Numbered from the stretch's first letter, positions 17,511-27,294 are shown. The stretch: DNA of 64,000 nt from Kaistella sp. SH40-3 (GCF_030686865.1 NZ_JAQYUS010000003.1:310001-374000), one strand, 5' to 3'. The notes: generated by a model from the letters alone, not told the origin. Program-made: numbers and translations.

Positions 17511-18368
17511 CTAAACCAATTTTTTTAAGTAATCACCATAACCGCTTTTACCATATTTCTCGGCTGATTTCAGAAGTTGTTCTTTATTAATGAAACCTTT
17601 CGTATAAGCGATTTCTTCGATACACGAAATTTTGAATCCTTGTCTTTTCTCTAAAACTTTTACAAATTCTGAAGCTTCATGTAGAGAATCAAACGTTCCG
17701 GTGTCTAACCAAGCGGTTCCACGAGACATCACACCAACTTCTAATTGTCCTTCTTCAAGATAAATTCTATTGATGTCGGTAATTTCTAATTCACCTCTAA
17801 CAGAAGGTTTCAAATTCTTGGCATATTCTACAACCGAATTATCATAGAAATATAATCCAGGAACTGCAAAGTTTGATTTTGGATGTTCTGGTTTTTCTTC
17901 AATAGAAACGGCTTTCAAATTTTCATCAAATTCTACAACTCCATATCTTTCAGGATCAGAAACTTGATACGCAAAAACGCAACCTCCTTTTACAGTCGTT
18001 TTGCTTTCTAATAATTTTGCTAAACCAGTTCCATAAAAAATATTATCTCCCAAAACTAATGCTACTGAATCATCACCGATAAATTCTTCACCCAAAATAA
18101 AAGCTTGTGCCAAACCATCTGGACTTGGTTGAACTTTATATTGAATATTACACCCAATCGCAGAACCATCGCCCAAAAGTTTGATGAATCCTTCCTGATC
18201 GTGCGGTGTTGTAATGATTAAGATATCTTTAATTCCGGCTAACAATAACGTAGAAAGCGGATAATAAATCATCGGCTTGTCGTAAACCGGCATTAATTGC
18301 TTGCTAACCGCGATGGTTAATGGATAAAGCCTTGTTCCGGAACCTCCGGCTAAAATAATTCCTTTCAT
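17511..18368 (-). CDS. rfbA: Glucose-1-phosphate thymidylyltransferase
   Basis: This 285-residue nucleotidyltransferase has the sugar-nucleotide signature [11 protein letters not shown] with [16 protein letters not shown], and VLGDNIFYG holding the metal-binding Asp. It makes dTDP-glucose from glucose-1-phosphate and dTTP, the first step towards dTDP-4-keto sugars and dTDP-rhamnose. It lies one base after rfbB and is co-transcribed with it as the last gene of the locus. Confidence 0.97.
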   Translation of the reverse strand: MKGIILAGGSGTRLYPLTIAVSKQLMPVYDKPMIYYPLSTLLLAGIKDILIITTPHDQEGFIKLLGDGSAIGCNIQYKVQPSPDGLAQAFILGEEFIGDDSVALVLGDNIFYGTGLAKLLESKTTVKGGCVFAYQVSDPERYGVVEFDENLKAVSIEEKPEHPKSNFAVPGLYFYDNSVVEYAKNLKPSVRGELEITDINRIYLEEGQLEVGVMSRGTAWLDTGTFDSLHEASEFVKVLEKRQGFKISCIEEIAYTKGFINKEQLLKSAEKYGKSGYGDYLKKLV

Positions 18369-18369
18369 G

Positions 18370-19449
18370 CTAAGAATATTGTTTATTGTAATAATCTTGA
18401 TAGTTTCCGGATGTTACATTTTCCAACCATTCTTTATTTTCTAAAAACCAATCAATTGTTTTGCTTAATCCCTGTTCAAAAGTTACGGAGGGTTTCCAGC
18501 CGAGTTCTTTGTTGAGTTTTGTAGCGTCGATGGCATAACGTAAATCATGACCTGGACGATCTTTCACATAAGTGATGAGTTTTTCTGAGTGTCCCGCTGG
18601 ATTTCCAAGTTTTTCATCCATTTGTTTGATGAGTTCTTTGACCAGATCAATATTTTTCCATTCGTTGAAACCTCCGATATTGTATGTTTCTCCGGTTTTT
18701 GCTTCAAAAAATATCTGATGGATCGCTTTGGCATGATCAATAACGTAGAGCCAATCTCGGGTATATTTTCCGTCGCCGTAAATCGGAAGCGGTTTTCCAT
18801 TCAAAATATTAGAAATACACAATGGAATTAATTTTTCCGGGAAATGATTGGGACCATAATTATTGGAACAGTTTGAAATAATAAATGGCATTCCGTACGT
18901 ATTTCCATACGCTCTCACCAAATGATCGGACGCTGCTTTACTCGCAGAATAAGGAGATTTCGGGTCGTAAGCCGTGGTTTCTAAAAAGAATCCTGTTTCG
19001 CCCAAACTTCCATAAACCTCATCAGTAGAAACATGGTAGAATAAATTCTTTCTTGTTTCATCAGGGAAATTCCCGTGTTGATGATCTGGGTTCAGAGTCC
19101 AAAATTCTTTGGCTAAATTCAAAAGATTTGCCGTTCCGTTGACATTGGTATTAATAAATGCATTTGGATCGGTGATGCTTCTGTCAACATGAGATTCCGC
19201 AGCTAAATGAATAATAGCGTCGGGATTGTATTTTTCGAAAACTTTTCTTAGTTCGTCAACTTTCGTAATATCTGCTTTTTCGAAAACGTAATTGGGTTCA
19301 TTTTCGATGTCTTTTAAATTCTCTAAATTCCCTGCATACGTTAAAGCATCAAGGTTGATGATTGTAGAATCAGGATGATTTTTCACAAATTCGCGAACCA
19401 CGTGAGAACCGATAAATCCAGCGCCGCCGGTGATGATTATGTTTTTCAT
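18370..19449 (-). CDS. rfbB: dTDP-glucose 4,6-dehydratase
   Basis: This 359-residue extended SDR has the NAD-binding [10 protein letters not shown], the active-site [12 protein letters not shown] (Thr-Asp-Glu of dehydratases) and the [11 protein letters not shown] Tyr/Lys pair. It converts dTDP-glucose to dTDP-4-keto-6-deoxyglucose. It is followed directly by rfbA. Upstream, a 190-bp gap holds an 8-bp degenerate repeat and separates it from rfbC. Confidence 0.97.
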   Translation of the reverse strand: MKNIIITGGAGFIGSHVVREFVKNHPDSTIINLDALTYAGNLENLKDIENEPNYVFEKADITKVDELRKVFEKYNPDAIIHLAAESHVDRSITDPNAFINTNVNGTANLLNLAKEFWTLNPDHQHGNFPDETRKNLFYHVSTDEVYGSLGETGFFLETTAYDPKSPYSASKAASDHLVRAYGNTYGMPFIISNCSNNYGPNHFPEKLIPLCISNILNGKPLPIYGDGKYTRDWLYVIDHAKAIHQIFFEAKTGETYNIGGFNEWKNIDLVKELIKQMDEKLGNPAGHSEKLITYVKDRPGHDLRYAIDATKLNKELGWKPSVTFEQGLSKTIDWFLENKEWLENVTSGNYQDYYNKQYS

Positions 19450-19454
19450 AGTTT

Positions 19455-19506
19455 TTGACTGAGTGCTTGAGTAATTGGGTTATTGAGTTAATGAGTCATT
19501 GAACTA
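19455..19506. repeat. Degenerate 8-bp tandem repeat, consensus TTGAGTTA
   Basis: Five consecutive octamers from 19467 (TTGAGTAA, TTGGGTTA, TTGAGTTA, ATGAGTCA, TTGAACTA), preceded by a related TTGACTGA at 19455, lie between rfbC and rfbB. The remaining ~130 bp of the gap holds nothing I recognise. Confidence 0.6.
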
Positions 19507-19639
19507 ACAGGTATTTAATAATATATTTTAAGAATTTAGACGATTGATTGTAAGTCTTTTATCTTTCATCTATTTTCTTTAATCTACTTCATTCTCAAAA
19601 CTGTTTTTAAACTTTTTACCCTATATTTAATAACTTGAT

Positions 19640-20185
19640 TTAAAAATTATTTTCTGCAAAGGTTGGTAATTTTTCATCTTTTTCGGAAAGAACGATTGCT
19701 TCTTCCGGTAACTTCCAGTCGATGTTCAAATCAGGATCATTCCAGATAACGCTTCCTTCTGCTTCTTTATGATAGAAATTATCACATTTATAAGCAAAGA
19801 TTGCTTTTTCAGAAAGCACAGAAAAACCATGTCCGAAACCTCTAGGAACGTATAATTGCAATTTGTTTTCGGGAGTTAATTCCACCCCGAACCATTTTCC
19901 GAAAGTGGGAGAATCTTTTCTAAGATCTACGGCAACATCCCAAACCTTACCTTCTAAACAGGAAACCAGTTTTGCCTGAGCATGTTCACCTTTTTGCAGA
20001 TGAATACCTCTTAAAACTCCATAAGAAGATTTTGAAACATTATCCTGCACGAAATGGCCGTTCATTCCAGTGAGTTCTTCAAATTTTTGTTCGTTGAATT
20101 TTTCATAAAAATAACCACGATCGTCTTCGAAAATGGTAGGTTCAATAATGTAGCAATCTTTGAGTGGGGTTTCTTTAATTTTCAT
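19640..20185 (-). CDS. rfbC: dTDP-4-dehydrorhamnose 3,5-epimerase
   Basis: This 181-residue RmlC cupin has LRGIHLQ with the catalytic His, DVAVDLRKDSPTFG and the downstream GFGHGFSVLS. It epimerises C3 and C5 of dTDP-4-keto-6-deoxyglucose to give dTDP-4-keto-L-rhamnose. The ATG at 20185 is preferred over a TTG one codon upstream. It lies 11 bp after the sugar-phosphate transferase gene. No standard rfbD follows; see findings. Confidence 0.95.
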   Translation of the reverse strand: MKIKETPLKDCYIIEPTIFEDDRGYFYEKFNEQKFEELTGMNGHFVQDNVSKSSYGVLRGIHLQKGEHAQAKLVSCLEGKVWDVAVDLRKDSPTFGKWFGVELTPENKLQLYVPRGFGHGFSVLSEKAIFAYKCDNFYHKEAEGSVIWNDPDLNIDWKLPEEAIVLSEKDEKLPTFAENNF

Positions 20186-20196
20186 CAAATTTTTAC

Positions 20197-21192
20197 TTAG
20201 GAATTTAAAATTGTCTTTTTCACTTTGTCTTTAACTACTAAATATAAAATAACAGTAGGTAGCAAAATTACTAAAAAACTAATCAAATCAGACCAATTTG
20301 ACATTATTACAATTACATTTATTAGAAGTTGTATTAAGCCATATAAAGAACTTACTAAGAGATGAGATATCTTTTTATCGTTTGCAAATAATTGGTAAAG
20401 ATGTCTGCGATGAGCATCAAATATATTCTCCTTTAATCTTAATCTTTCAATAATGGTTAGGATTGTTTCAGCACCATACACCATTAAAAAAAGCACCCAT
20501 TTTATTTGCCCGGTTTTGAACATTAATAAAGACAGAAGTGTTATAATCCAAAATGCTATTCCCATGCTGCCAATATCACCAAGAAAGCACTTTGCTTTTT
20601 TTCGGAAATTAAAAAACAGAAAAACAACGGATGCAAGTATTGGATAAATTATAAAATCATGATTGACAAATTCAACCACACATTGATTAATATACAAAAG
20701 TGAACTCAGTACTACCAAACTATATATACCAGACATCCCATTAATTCCGTCCATAAAATTATAAGCATTAAGAATACCGATAATCAAGACATAACAAACG
20801 GGAATTCCCCACCACGGGAGTAACTGAAATGCATTAAGAAAAAATAGTAGCAAAGTCACCGAAATGAAATGAAAGATCAATCGGATCTTGGTTGATAAGT
20901 CCATCATATCATCAATAAAACTAATGATACAGATGGTTAACAAACCAGCACCGAAAATCCAGAAATTTGGTTCTAAAGAATTGTCCAAAGAAAAACGATA
21001 TCCTTTAAAGAAAAATTCATATCCCATAAAAAACAAAAAAGCAATCGGAAAGATAATTCCGCCACCGCGCAAGGTAATATCGGTGTGTGCACTTCTGTGG
21101 TTGGGCTTATCGATGATATTAAATCGGTCCGCAATTTTGAAATAGAACAATTCTAAGACAAAAAGCACGAGAAAAACAGCGAAATACATCAT
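20197..21192 (-). CDS. Polytopic undecaprenyl-phosphate sugar-phosphate transferase (WecA/MraY family)
   Basis: This 331-residue membrane protein has about ten helices. Family motifs are visible: PNHRSAHTDITLRGGG near the N-terminus, FIDDMMDLSTK with the Asp-Asp pair, NAYNFMDGINGMSG, FLGDIGSM, and DAHRRHLYQL for the cytosolic HxxH-like loop. Such enzymes transfer a UDP-HexNAc sugar phosphate to undecaprenyl phosphate and start O-antigen or related chains (WecA, WbpL). The paired epimerase gene just upstream resembles the WbpV-WbpL arrangement. The window also encodes a monotopic initiator at 40578-41186. Confidence 0.88.
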   Translation of the reverse strand: MMYFAVFLVLFVLELFYFKIADRFNIIDKPNHRSAHTDITLRGGGIIFPIAFLFFMGYEFFFKGYRFSLDNSLEPNFWIFGAGLLTICIISFIDDMMDLSTKIRLIFHFISVTLLLFFLNAFQLLPWWGIPVCYVLIIGILNAYNFMDGINGMSGIYSLVVLSSLLYINQCVVEFVNHDFIIYPILASVVFLFFNFRKKAKCFLGDIGSMGIAFWIITLLSLLMFKTGQIKWVLFLMVYGAETILTIIERLRLKENIFDAHRRHLYQLFANDKKISHLLVSSLYGLIQLLINVIVIMSNWSDLISFLVILLPTVILYLVVKDKVKKTILNS

Positions 21193-21216
21193 GGGTGTTT
21201 ATTATCAGATTATTTG

Positions 21217-21224
21217 CAAAAATA
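21217..21224 (-). promoter_or_regulatory. Possible -7 box for the transferase-rfbCBA end of the locus
   Basis: The minus strand reads TATTTTTG, matching TAnnTTTG, 24 bp before the transferase start in the 97-bp gap after the epimerase gene. It could give this end of the locus its own promoter. Confidence 0.35.
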
Positions 21225-21289
21225 TGCAAATTTTTATCTTCATTTGATAAGAATTGTTTTACTGGAGGATTAAGTTTTAATAATGATTG

Positions 21290-22189
21290 TTATTTACTAC
21301 TTTTAAATGACTCAATCGTCTTTCTCATCCCTTCTTCGGCGCTTACGGGTAATGAATCGATATTTAATGCGGTTTTGATTTTTTGGTTGGAAACCACATA
21401 ACTTTCAGTTAATTTTTTTAATCTTTCTGAATTGAGTGGCAATTTTATTTTATCGCCCAGTTTTGCCACACCCGAAATTAAACCCGCTGAAATATGCCAT
21501 AATTTTTCCTTTTTACCAGAGGTTTTCGCGATAATTCTCACCAATTCGTTTGTCGAGATGGCTTTATCGTCTGCAAAATTATAAATTCCGGAAGGGATAT
21601 CTGAATTTATGATTTTATCAACCAGGTAATTCAAATTGTCAATACTTAAAAAGGATCTTCTATTTTCAAAACTGGCTAATGGCCAAGGAATGCCTTTTTC
21701 TACCACTTTGTAAAGCAGGTTTAGATTTCCTTTGTTGCCCGGACCGTGAATCATACAAGGACGAACGATGAACAGGCGTTTTCCGGAAGGCAGATTTTTT
21801 GAAAGCAGATATTTTTCTGCCTCCCATTTCGATTTTCCATAAGGCGTTTGCGGACTGGAAGAATGGTTTTCATCCAAAATACCCTCCAAAGTATCGGCGG
21901 TGGCTTTTACACTGCTGAAAAAGAGAAAATCTTTTATTTCTGAATTCAAAAAATCATCAAACAATTTCTTTGTCAGTTCAGTATTGATTTCAAAATATTT
22001 TTTGTCGGCAGAAGTGTTCGCCGTATCATGGGCTTTACCTGCCAAATGAATCACAGCATTTGCATCTTTCTGCAAAGAAAAATCAGACTTTCTTAAAGAT
22101 AATCTATCTATGGTATTTCCCTTTTCTTCCAAATATTTTGAAAGATTAGACCCTACAAAACCGGATGCGCCTGTGATGGTGATTTTCAT
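21290..22189 (-). CDS. NAD-dependent sugar epimerase/dehydratase (WbpV/GalE-like)
   Basis: This 299-residue SDR has the NAD-binding GASGFVGSNL, a catalytic Ser region FLFFSSVKA and the Tyr/Lys pair in TPYGKSKWEAE. It matches the group of 4-epimerases or 4-ketoreductases paired with WbpL/WecA-like transferases (WbpV, WbpK, and Bacteroides capsule genes). The likely substrate is a UDP-HexNAc or its 4-keto-6-deoxy form, giving the first sugar loaded by the neighbouring transferase. The start overlaps the upstream glycosyltransferase stop by 4 nt (ATGA). Confidence 0.85.
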   Translation of the reverse strand: MKITITGASGFVGSNLSKYLEEKGNTIDRLSLRKSDFSLQKDANAVIHLAGKAHDTANTSADKKYFEINTELTKKLFDDFLNSEIKDFLFFSSVKATADTLEGILDENHSSSPQTPYGKSKWEAEKYLLSKNLPSGKRLFIVRPCMIHGPGNKGNLNLLYKVVEKGIPWPLASFENRRSFLSIDNLNYLVDKIINSDIPSGIYNFADDKAISTNELVRIIAKTSGKKEKLWHISAGLISGVAKLGDKIKLPLNSERLKKLTESYVVSNQKIKTALNIDSLPVSAEEGMRKTIESFKSSK

Positions 22190-23280
22190 ACATATAAACT
22201 TAAATATTTTTTTACCATTTTTTCAGTAGTAAACTCTTTAGCTCTTTCTAAGGCATTTCTCGAAAAATCTGCATACAGCGTAGGGTTATCTATAAACTTA
22301 ATAATTGCTTTTTGTAATTCAGTACTGTTTAATGGTGCTATTGTAAATCCTGTAATATTATTTAATGAAACATATGGCACGCCTGACTTTAGATTCGTGT
22401 TAATCACTGGCAATGCATAGCTTAAAGCCTCTAATTGAACGACACCAAACGCTTCAGCTTCATTAATAGATGGTAACACGAATATATGTGCGTTTTTATA
22501 ATATTTCTTTAATTCAACATCATTTACATCAGTATGTAGTTTTACTTTTTCTTCCTGATTTGTGGCTTTTATCAAACCCCTAAGTTCTTGTTCCTGTTCT
22601 CCATTACCAACAATATCTACTATTACATCAAGATTCCTTGTTGCTTCAATTAAATATTTTAGTCCTTTATATTCTCTTAGTTTTCCTACAAACAAAATTT
22701 TCAATTGCCCATTTAATGTTTTTGGATAGATAAATTCATTTTGAGGCTCATAACTCAAAGGTATTATTTCGATTTTGTGTCTATAATACTTAAGTATGGG
22801 GGAATATTCAAATAATTGTGGGGAAGTCACCACTATTTTAGTAGCAGAATTTAACAATTGTTTTATTATTGGATTATAAAATTTCTCAATCCACGACCAT
22901 CGCGAGTTCTCAATATTTGCATGCCACGTAATAATAAAATTTTTCTTCTTTAAAATTTTTAAATGTTTTAATAATGCCAATTCCATAGTTGGAAATGGAT
23001 AATGATGATTAATCACATCAGAATCCCTAAGATGTTTATTTAATCCTTTAAACAATAAAGAGATAGGTTGACTTTTATAAAAAAAAGATTTATAACGTAC
23101 CACATTTACATTAAGTAATTTTTCTTTTATTGTCTTACTACTTTTTTCATGATTATTACAAATCACAGTAATATCAGAATCATATTTATTTCTCTTAATA
23201 CCAACAACTAAGTTTTTAACAACAGATTCCATTCCGCCTTTACTAGGTTCAAAATATTTAATAGTTTGTAATATTTTCAT
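22186..23280 (-). CDS. Glycosyltransferase, GT4 family
   Basis: This 364-residue GT-B fold protein has the N-terminal acceptor-domain loop FEPSKGGMESVVKNL and the donor-domain ILFVGKLREYKGLKYLIEA. The EX7E motif lies in EAEAFGVVQLEAL, which binds the nucleotide-sugar phosphate. It adds a sugar with retention of configuration; donor and linkage cannot be told. It overlaps the epimerase gene by 4 nt and is markedly AT-rich. Confidence 0.88.
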   Translation of the reverse strand: MKILQTIKYFEPSKGGMESVVKNLVVGIKRNKYDSDITVICNNHEKSSKTIKEKLLNVNVVRYKSFFYKSQPISLLFKGLNKHLRDSDVINHHYPFPTMELALLKHLKILKKKNFIITWHANIENSRWSWIEKFYNPIIKQLLNSATKIVVTSPQLFEYSPILKYYRHKIEIIPLSYEPQNEFIYPKTLNGQLKILFVGKLREYKGLKYLIEATRNLDVIVDIVGNGEQEQELRGLIKATNQEEKVKLHTDVNDVELKKYYKNAHIFVLPSINEAEAFGVVQLEALSYALPVINTNLKSGVPYVSLNNITGFTIAPLNSTELQKAIIKFIDNPTLYADFSRNALERAKEFTTEKMVKKYLSLYV

Positions 23281-23375
23281 TGTGTTTCCTATTCATTGAT
23301 AGTTTTTATTGTTTATTACTATCGTTTATATTTAAATTAAATTTTTTAATCTCAGAAATGACAAACTAAGAAATA

Positions 23376-24095
23376 TCAGAATATTCTTTTAATAAAAGCA
23401 AACAAGAAAATCACTCTATAGTTCAGTTTAAAAAAAATATTGTTTTTACTCTTTTCACCTGCGTTCGAAACATTTCCCCCATGCCTTCTGTAAGAAAGTA
23501 ATTTCTTTTCTAAATAAATCACATTACCAAAATATTCATATAGTAAACCAATCCACATATCGTGAGGAACTGGAATAGTGGGAAAAGGCAATGCTTTATC
23601 CAAATATCTCTTTCTAATTACCATACAGCAACCTAAATAAGCATTACTTACAATATTTCTACTGATCCCGGGTACTGAAGAATTAATTTTAAAATATGAT
23701 TCATAAATTACATTATTTGCTTCGTCTATTATTTCTGCATCATGTAAAATTAAGTCATACCCTTGTTGCAAAACTTTAATACATTCCTCTACTTTATTTT
23801 TCTTCCAGATGTCATCTTGGTCTGCAAAAAAAATATAATCACCAATAGCGTGTTTCAGAGCATTCTCAAAATTTGAAGTTGTTAAACTAAATTTGAATTT
23901 ATCTATTTCAGGTTGATGATGTAATAACTTTATTCGCTTATCAGAATAACTTTCAATGATTTTTAATGTATTATCTGTAGATCCGTCATCAGATATTATT
24001 ACTTCATCATTTACGCCCAATTGCATAAGAATTGAGTCTAATTGTTGCTTCAAAAATTTACCCCCATTATAGGTAGTTACACATACACTTATCAT
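23376..24095 (-). CDS. Glycosyltransferase, GT2 family
   Basis: This 239-residue GT-A protein begins SVCVTTYNGGKFLKQQLDSI and has the metal/donor motif FADQDDIW near residue 96. The short C-terminus ends in an amphipathic segment (VIFLFAFIKRIF). It resembles alpha-1,3-rhamnosyltransferase-like members (WapR group), which would fit dTDP-rhamnose made by rfbABC, but the donor is inference. Its start overlaps the upstream glycosyltransferase stop by ATGA. Confidence 0.87.
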   Translation of the reverse strand: MISVCVTTYNGGKFLKQQLDSILMQLGVNDEVIISDDGSTDNTLKIIESYSDKRIKLLHHQPEIDKFKFSLTTSNFENALKHAIGDYIFFADQDDIWKKNKVEECIKVLQQGYDLILHDAEIIDEANNVIYESYFKINSSVPGISRNIVSNAYLGCCMVIRKRYLDKALPFPTIPVPHDMWIGLLYEYFGNVIYLEKKLLSYRRHGGNVSNAGEKSKNNIFFKLNYRVIFLFAFIKRIF

Positions 24096-24940
24096 TTGGA
24101 CAATCTGAGTTTAAGAAAATCAAAAGATTTATATTGTATTGAAAGTTTCACTAACCTTAAAAAATCCGAATTAAAAAAAAGCATACATTTATTTGTTTTT
24201 CCTTTTTTAAAAGTTTTTAAATCCCTTAAATATAGACGGTATCTATTAATAGCCTGTTCTTTAGAATTAGTAAAAGATGAAAAATCTTGCAACAATCTAA
24301 TATTTAAAACTTCATATTGAGTAGTAAATCTAGTACATCTATAGACAAAATCATGATCAGCAAAATCCAGTTTAATTTGTTCATTATAACCTCCTACTTT
24401 TATATAAAAGTCAATATTAATTAGCATTCCAGTATTAATGAATGAATTTCCTTTTAATTTCTTAATCCCAGGTTCAACAATTTTATATAAATAAGCCCGG
24501 TAACCTATATATTTTGACGGTGATAGAATAGCATTAAAATTAATAAAAACGACAGGTACTTTCAAAAAAATCGTCTCATTTTGTCTTATTGATTGACTGT
24601 AACCTTCGTAAAAATTACTTGGTAACATCGTATCTTGGTCCAATAAAACCACCCATGAGAATCCATTTTTTTTTGCAAAATCCACTGCTTTGTTATAAGC
24701 AAATGATAACCCAGGATTATTTTTAAACCGATGATAATACACACTAATATGATCCAAATTCTCGGCTACCTCACAATCCCATTCGTTTAAATCAGTATTA
24801 TCTGCTACAAAAACATATAATTTTTCATTCGAATTCAAAAATTTGCTACATTTAAAACTATCAATTAGTGACTTGTAAGAGCTACAATGATAATATTTCT
24901 CTTTGTATGTTACAATAATATAAAGAATTTCTTTTGACAT
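24092..24940 (-). CDS. Glycosyltransferase, GT2 family, rhamnosyltransferase-like
   Basis: The frame extends to 24973, but I start at 24940 (MSKEILYIIVTYK), which puts the conserved first beta-strand at the N-terminus; this gives 282 residues. WVVLLDQDTMLP carries the DxD-type motif, and NFADHDFVYR-like residues (LDFADHDFVYRC) occupy the catalytic-base region. It resembles RfbF/WbbL-type rhamnosyltransferases. The beta-helix gene starts 47 bp away on the opposite strand, so the two must share a very small promoter region. Confidence 0.82.
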   Translation of the reverse strand: MSKEILYIIVTYKEKYYHCSSYKSLIDSFKCSKFLNSNEKLYVFVADNTDLNEWDCEVAENLDHISVYYHRFKNNPGLSFAYNKAVDFAKKNGFSWVVLLDQDTMLPSNFYEGYSQSIRQNETIFLKVPVVFINFNAILSPSKYIGYRAYLYKIVEPGIKKLKGNSFINTGMLINIDFYIKVGGYNEQIKLDFADHDFVYRCTRFTTQYEVLNIRLLQDFSSFTNSKEQAINRYRLYLRDLKTFKKGKTNKCMLFFNSDFLRLVKLSIQYKSFDFLKLRLSK

Positions 24941-24987
24941 AAAAAAATTAAAAAATATATGTATATTACGCATAAAAAATAATTCTC

Positions 24988-26172
24988 ATGAGAAAATTTT
25001 CTACGGTACTATTATTAATTATGTGCACATGTTTTATAAAATCACAAAATTATATAAAAACAAATATTTGGCAAGATACAACATTGATGAATGATTCAAA
25101 AGTGGATGGGTTAATTTACATAAAAAAAAATAATGAATATTTTGTTGATAACAATTTTATATTGACAAAAACAATAAAAATTGACGATCTCGAAGACTTA
25201 GATGATAATACTAAATTTGAAAAAGCAATACGTTTATTAAAAAAATTAAACGGAGGAACCCTAATAATAAATAAAAATCTCACATTCAACAGGGTATGCA
25301 CTATCAATAATCTTAGAGGAATTGAAATAATTGGAAACAAATCTACTTATTCTTTACAAGGAGGACAGTTTACTGGCTCTACAATTATATTTAAAAACAA
25401 TTCGCATCTAATCATTTCAGATTTTATAGATCTAAAAATAAAAAATATTAATTTCATCAGTACAGGAAAAAACCATGAACAAATTATTGAATTATACAAA
25501 GGTTATGATTTTGAAATTGATAATGTAAAAATAAGATCAGCAAACTCATCAAAATCTATTGCCCTATCTCTTGGCAAGTATAATGGAGAAAATGCGGTGT
25601 TTCAAGGTAAAATTTCGAGAGTAAATATTATTGACGATGATGGAGGCATTGGAGTTTTCACAGGAGATTCTAATACATCATTGGTTTTTGAAACTTGCTA
25701 TCTGCAGGGATGTAGTTTTAATATAGAGGGGACTATCTATTCGACTTTTATAAGTTGTGCTGTAGATGGAAGCCCTAATAATGCTTATAATTTAAAAAAG
25801 GGTCCAAATAGTAATACCCATTCAATAACATTTATTTCTTGTGGAGCAGAAAATGCGAATAAAAGTGGATGGGATATAGATTCTGGGACTACTCTTATCG
25901 AAATTATCGCACCACATGCAGGTCATAATAACATAGGTAAGTACAAAAACATTGGAGCATTGCTAACGTTAAATAACTCTACGCCGGTAAATGATGTTAG
26001 TAATATAAAAATATCATCTCCATCTTCATTTAACAATAGTAATAGTTGGGATATTTATATTGCGAGTCCTAATGTCGGGGAATTAACATTATTCAATGTA
26101 TATAAGAAATCATTGCCATATGGGATCGGATATGATAAAAAATGGAATACAAATAATTTGAAAATCTACTAA
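24988..26172 (+). CDS. Secreted right-handed beta-helix-like protein
   Basis: This 394-residue protein has a signal peptide (MRKFSTVLLLIMCTCFIKSQ, residues 1-20). From about residue 75 it shows short irregular strand repeats rich in Asn, Gly, Ile and Ser (NNSHLIISDFIDLKIKNINF, KISRVNIIDDDGGIGVFTGD), typical of pectate-lyase or tailspike-like right-handed beta-helices. LKKLNGGTLIINKNL resembles the GG-T-hhh entry strand of pectate-lyase-3-type proteins. No catalytic residues could be assigned. It is the only plus-strand gene inside the 24-kb glycan locus. A role in trimming or modifying the glycan is inference; it might also be an acetyl-modifying or structural surface protein. Confidence 0.65.
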   Translation: MRKFSTVLLLIMCTCFIKSQNYIKTNIWQDTTLMNDSKVDGLIYIKKNNEYFVDNNFILTKTIKIDDLEDLDDNTKFEKAIRLLKKLNGGTLIINKNLTFNRVCTINNLRGIEIIGNKSTYSLQGGQFTGSTIIFKNNSHLIISDFIDLKIKNINFISTGKNHEQIIELYKGYDFEIDNVKIRSANSSKSIALSLGKYNGENAVFQGKISRVNIIDDDGGIGVFTGDSNTSLVFETCYLQGCSFNIEGTIYSTFISCAVDGSPNNAYNLKKGPNSNTHSITFISCGAENANKSGWDIDSGTTLIEIIAPHAGHNNIGKYKNIGALLTLNNSTPVNDVSNIKISSPSSFNNSNSWDIYIASPNVGELTLFNVYKKSLPYGIGYDKKWNTNNLKIY

Positions 26173-26232
26173 TGCACGGCCAACTAGAATTTAAGATGGT
26201 TAAGATTACAATCTTTATTCTTTTGGGCTCAT

Positions 26233-27294
26233 TCAAATTTTTAAATTATTTAGAATAGTAGACCAATAAAATTTTTCTTTTGTATTTTCTTCGATATTAT
26301 TTATTTTATTAAAATAGCAACTAGGATTCTCTATGATACTTTCCCATTTCTGAAAATCCTCAAATAAGAAAATATTATATTTTGATAAAACATTTTGAGT
26401 TTCTTTTAATTGAGTTGAAATCACATTTATACCAGCAGCAATATAAAAAGAATTTTTTGTTGGATAACATAAATTATAATAAAACTTACTACTATCATAA
26501 TGCAAAATACCATAATCACATTGCGAAGCAATTTGCATGGCCATTTGTTCATTATAGCTTCCGAGATAGACTATATTAGATAATTTTTCTAAATAATCTA
26601 GGAGCCATTCACCGTCTGGCCCAACTAAAAACAAATATGATTTACGATTTTCAAAAAGAGTTAAAAGCTCTTCAATACCCCTTCCTTTATTCATTGTACC
26701 AACATAAATATATTTGACTTTGAATAAATTATATTCTTTCATAAACATCGTTTCTCCTAATGATTCATCCAGTTTAGGTGCACCGTTAATCAAAACCTGT
26801 GAATAATTAGGAGCAATGCGGTATTTTTCTAATACATATTTCTCCATCTGATTGGAAGCAAAAATATATTTGGATTTTAGCGTATTATTAAATATAATGT
26901 TTTGAAACTCCTCGTAAAAATTTTCGATCGGCAAATCCAAATCCTTTGCCTGCTCATATGGTAGATCATTAATTTCAAAAATCAAATGATTTTTTTTTGC
27001 CAATATAATGATGAATTTTTTTAATAAAAATATCCCAAATTTTCTCCTTAAAATAAATTTTGGGAAAATATTAAAAATACTACCGATATGAATAAATATT
27101 TTTTTCCTTCTATATGATAAAATTTGAAATATAAAAACAATTAATCTAAAAAGGCGTACCATTATATTTGAATGATACATATTATAGATTTTGGAATTTT
27201 TATTCAAAAAAAAATTATAGAAAGCCCTATTCCTTGCCATTCCTCCATCATCTTCGCTTTCAATAATATGACATATGTATATTAAATTACTCAT
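26233..27294 (-). CDS. Glycosyltransferase-like protein (GT4/GT-B type)
   Basis: This 353-residue protein is the most diverged transferase in the locus. The second half has the GT-B donor-domain pattern: FKVKYIYVGTMNKGRGIEEL, FLVGPDGEWLLDYL, YLGSYNEQMAMQIASQCDYGILHY. The usual EX7E motif is not obvious. The N-terminal half has a hydrophobic, basic stretch suggesting membrane association. The ATG at 27294 is preferred over the GTG at 27297 and overlaps the polymerase stop by 8 nt (ATGAGTAA). Confidence 0.75.
   Translation of the reverse strand: MSNLIYICHIIESEDDGGMARNRAFYNFFLNKNSKIYNMYHSNIMVRLFRLIVFIFQILSYRRKKIFIHIGSIFNIFPKFILRRKFGIFLLKKFIIILAKKNHLIFEINDLPYEQAKDLDLPIENFYEEFQNIIFNNTLKSKYIFASNQMEKYVLEKYRIAPNYSQVLINGAPKLDESLGETMFMKEYNLFKVKYIYVGTMNKGRGIEELLTLFENRKSYLFLVGPDGEWLLDYLEKLSNIVYLGSYNEQMAMQIASQCDYGILHYDSSKFYYNLCYPTKNSFYIAAGINVISTQLKETQNVLSKYNIFLFEDFQKWESIIENPSCYFNKINNIEENTKEKFYWSTILNNLKI

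Noticed and set aside
26202-26215. Terminator after the beta-helix gene
   Set aside because: AAGATT/AATCTT can pair but the stem is very short and AT-only.
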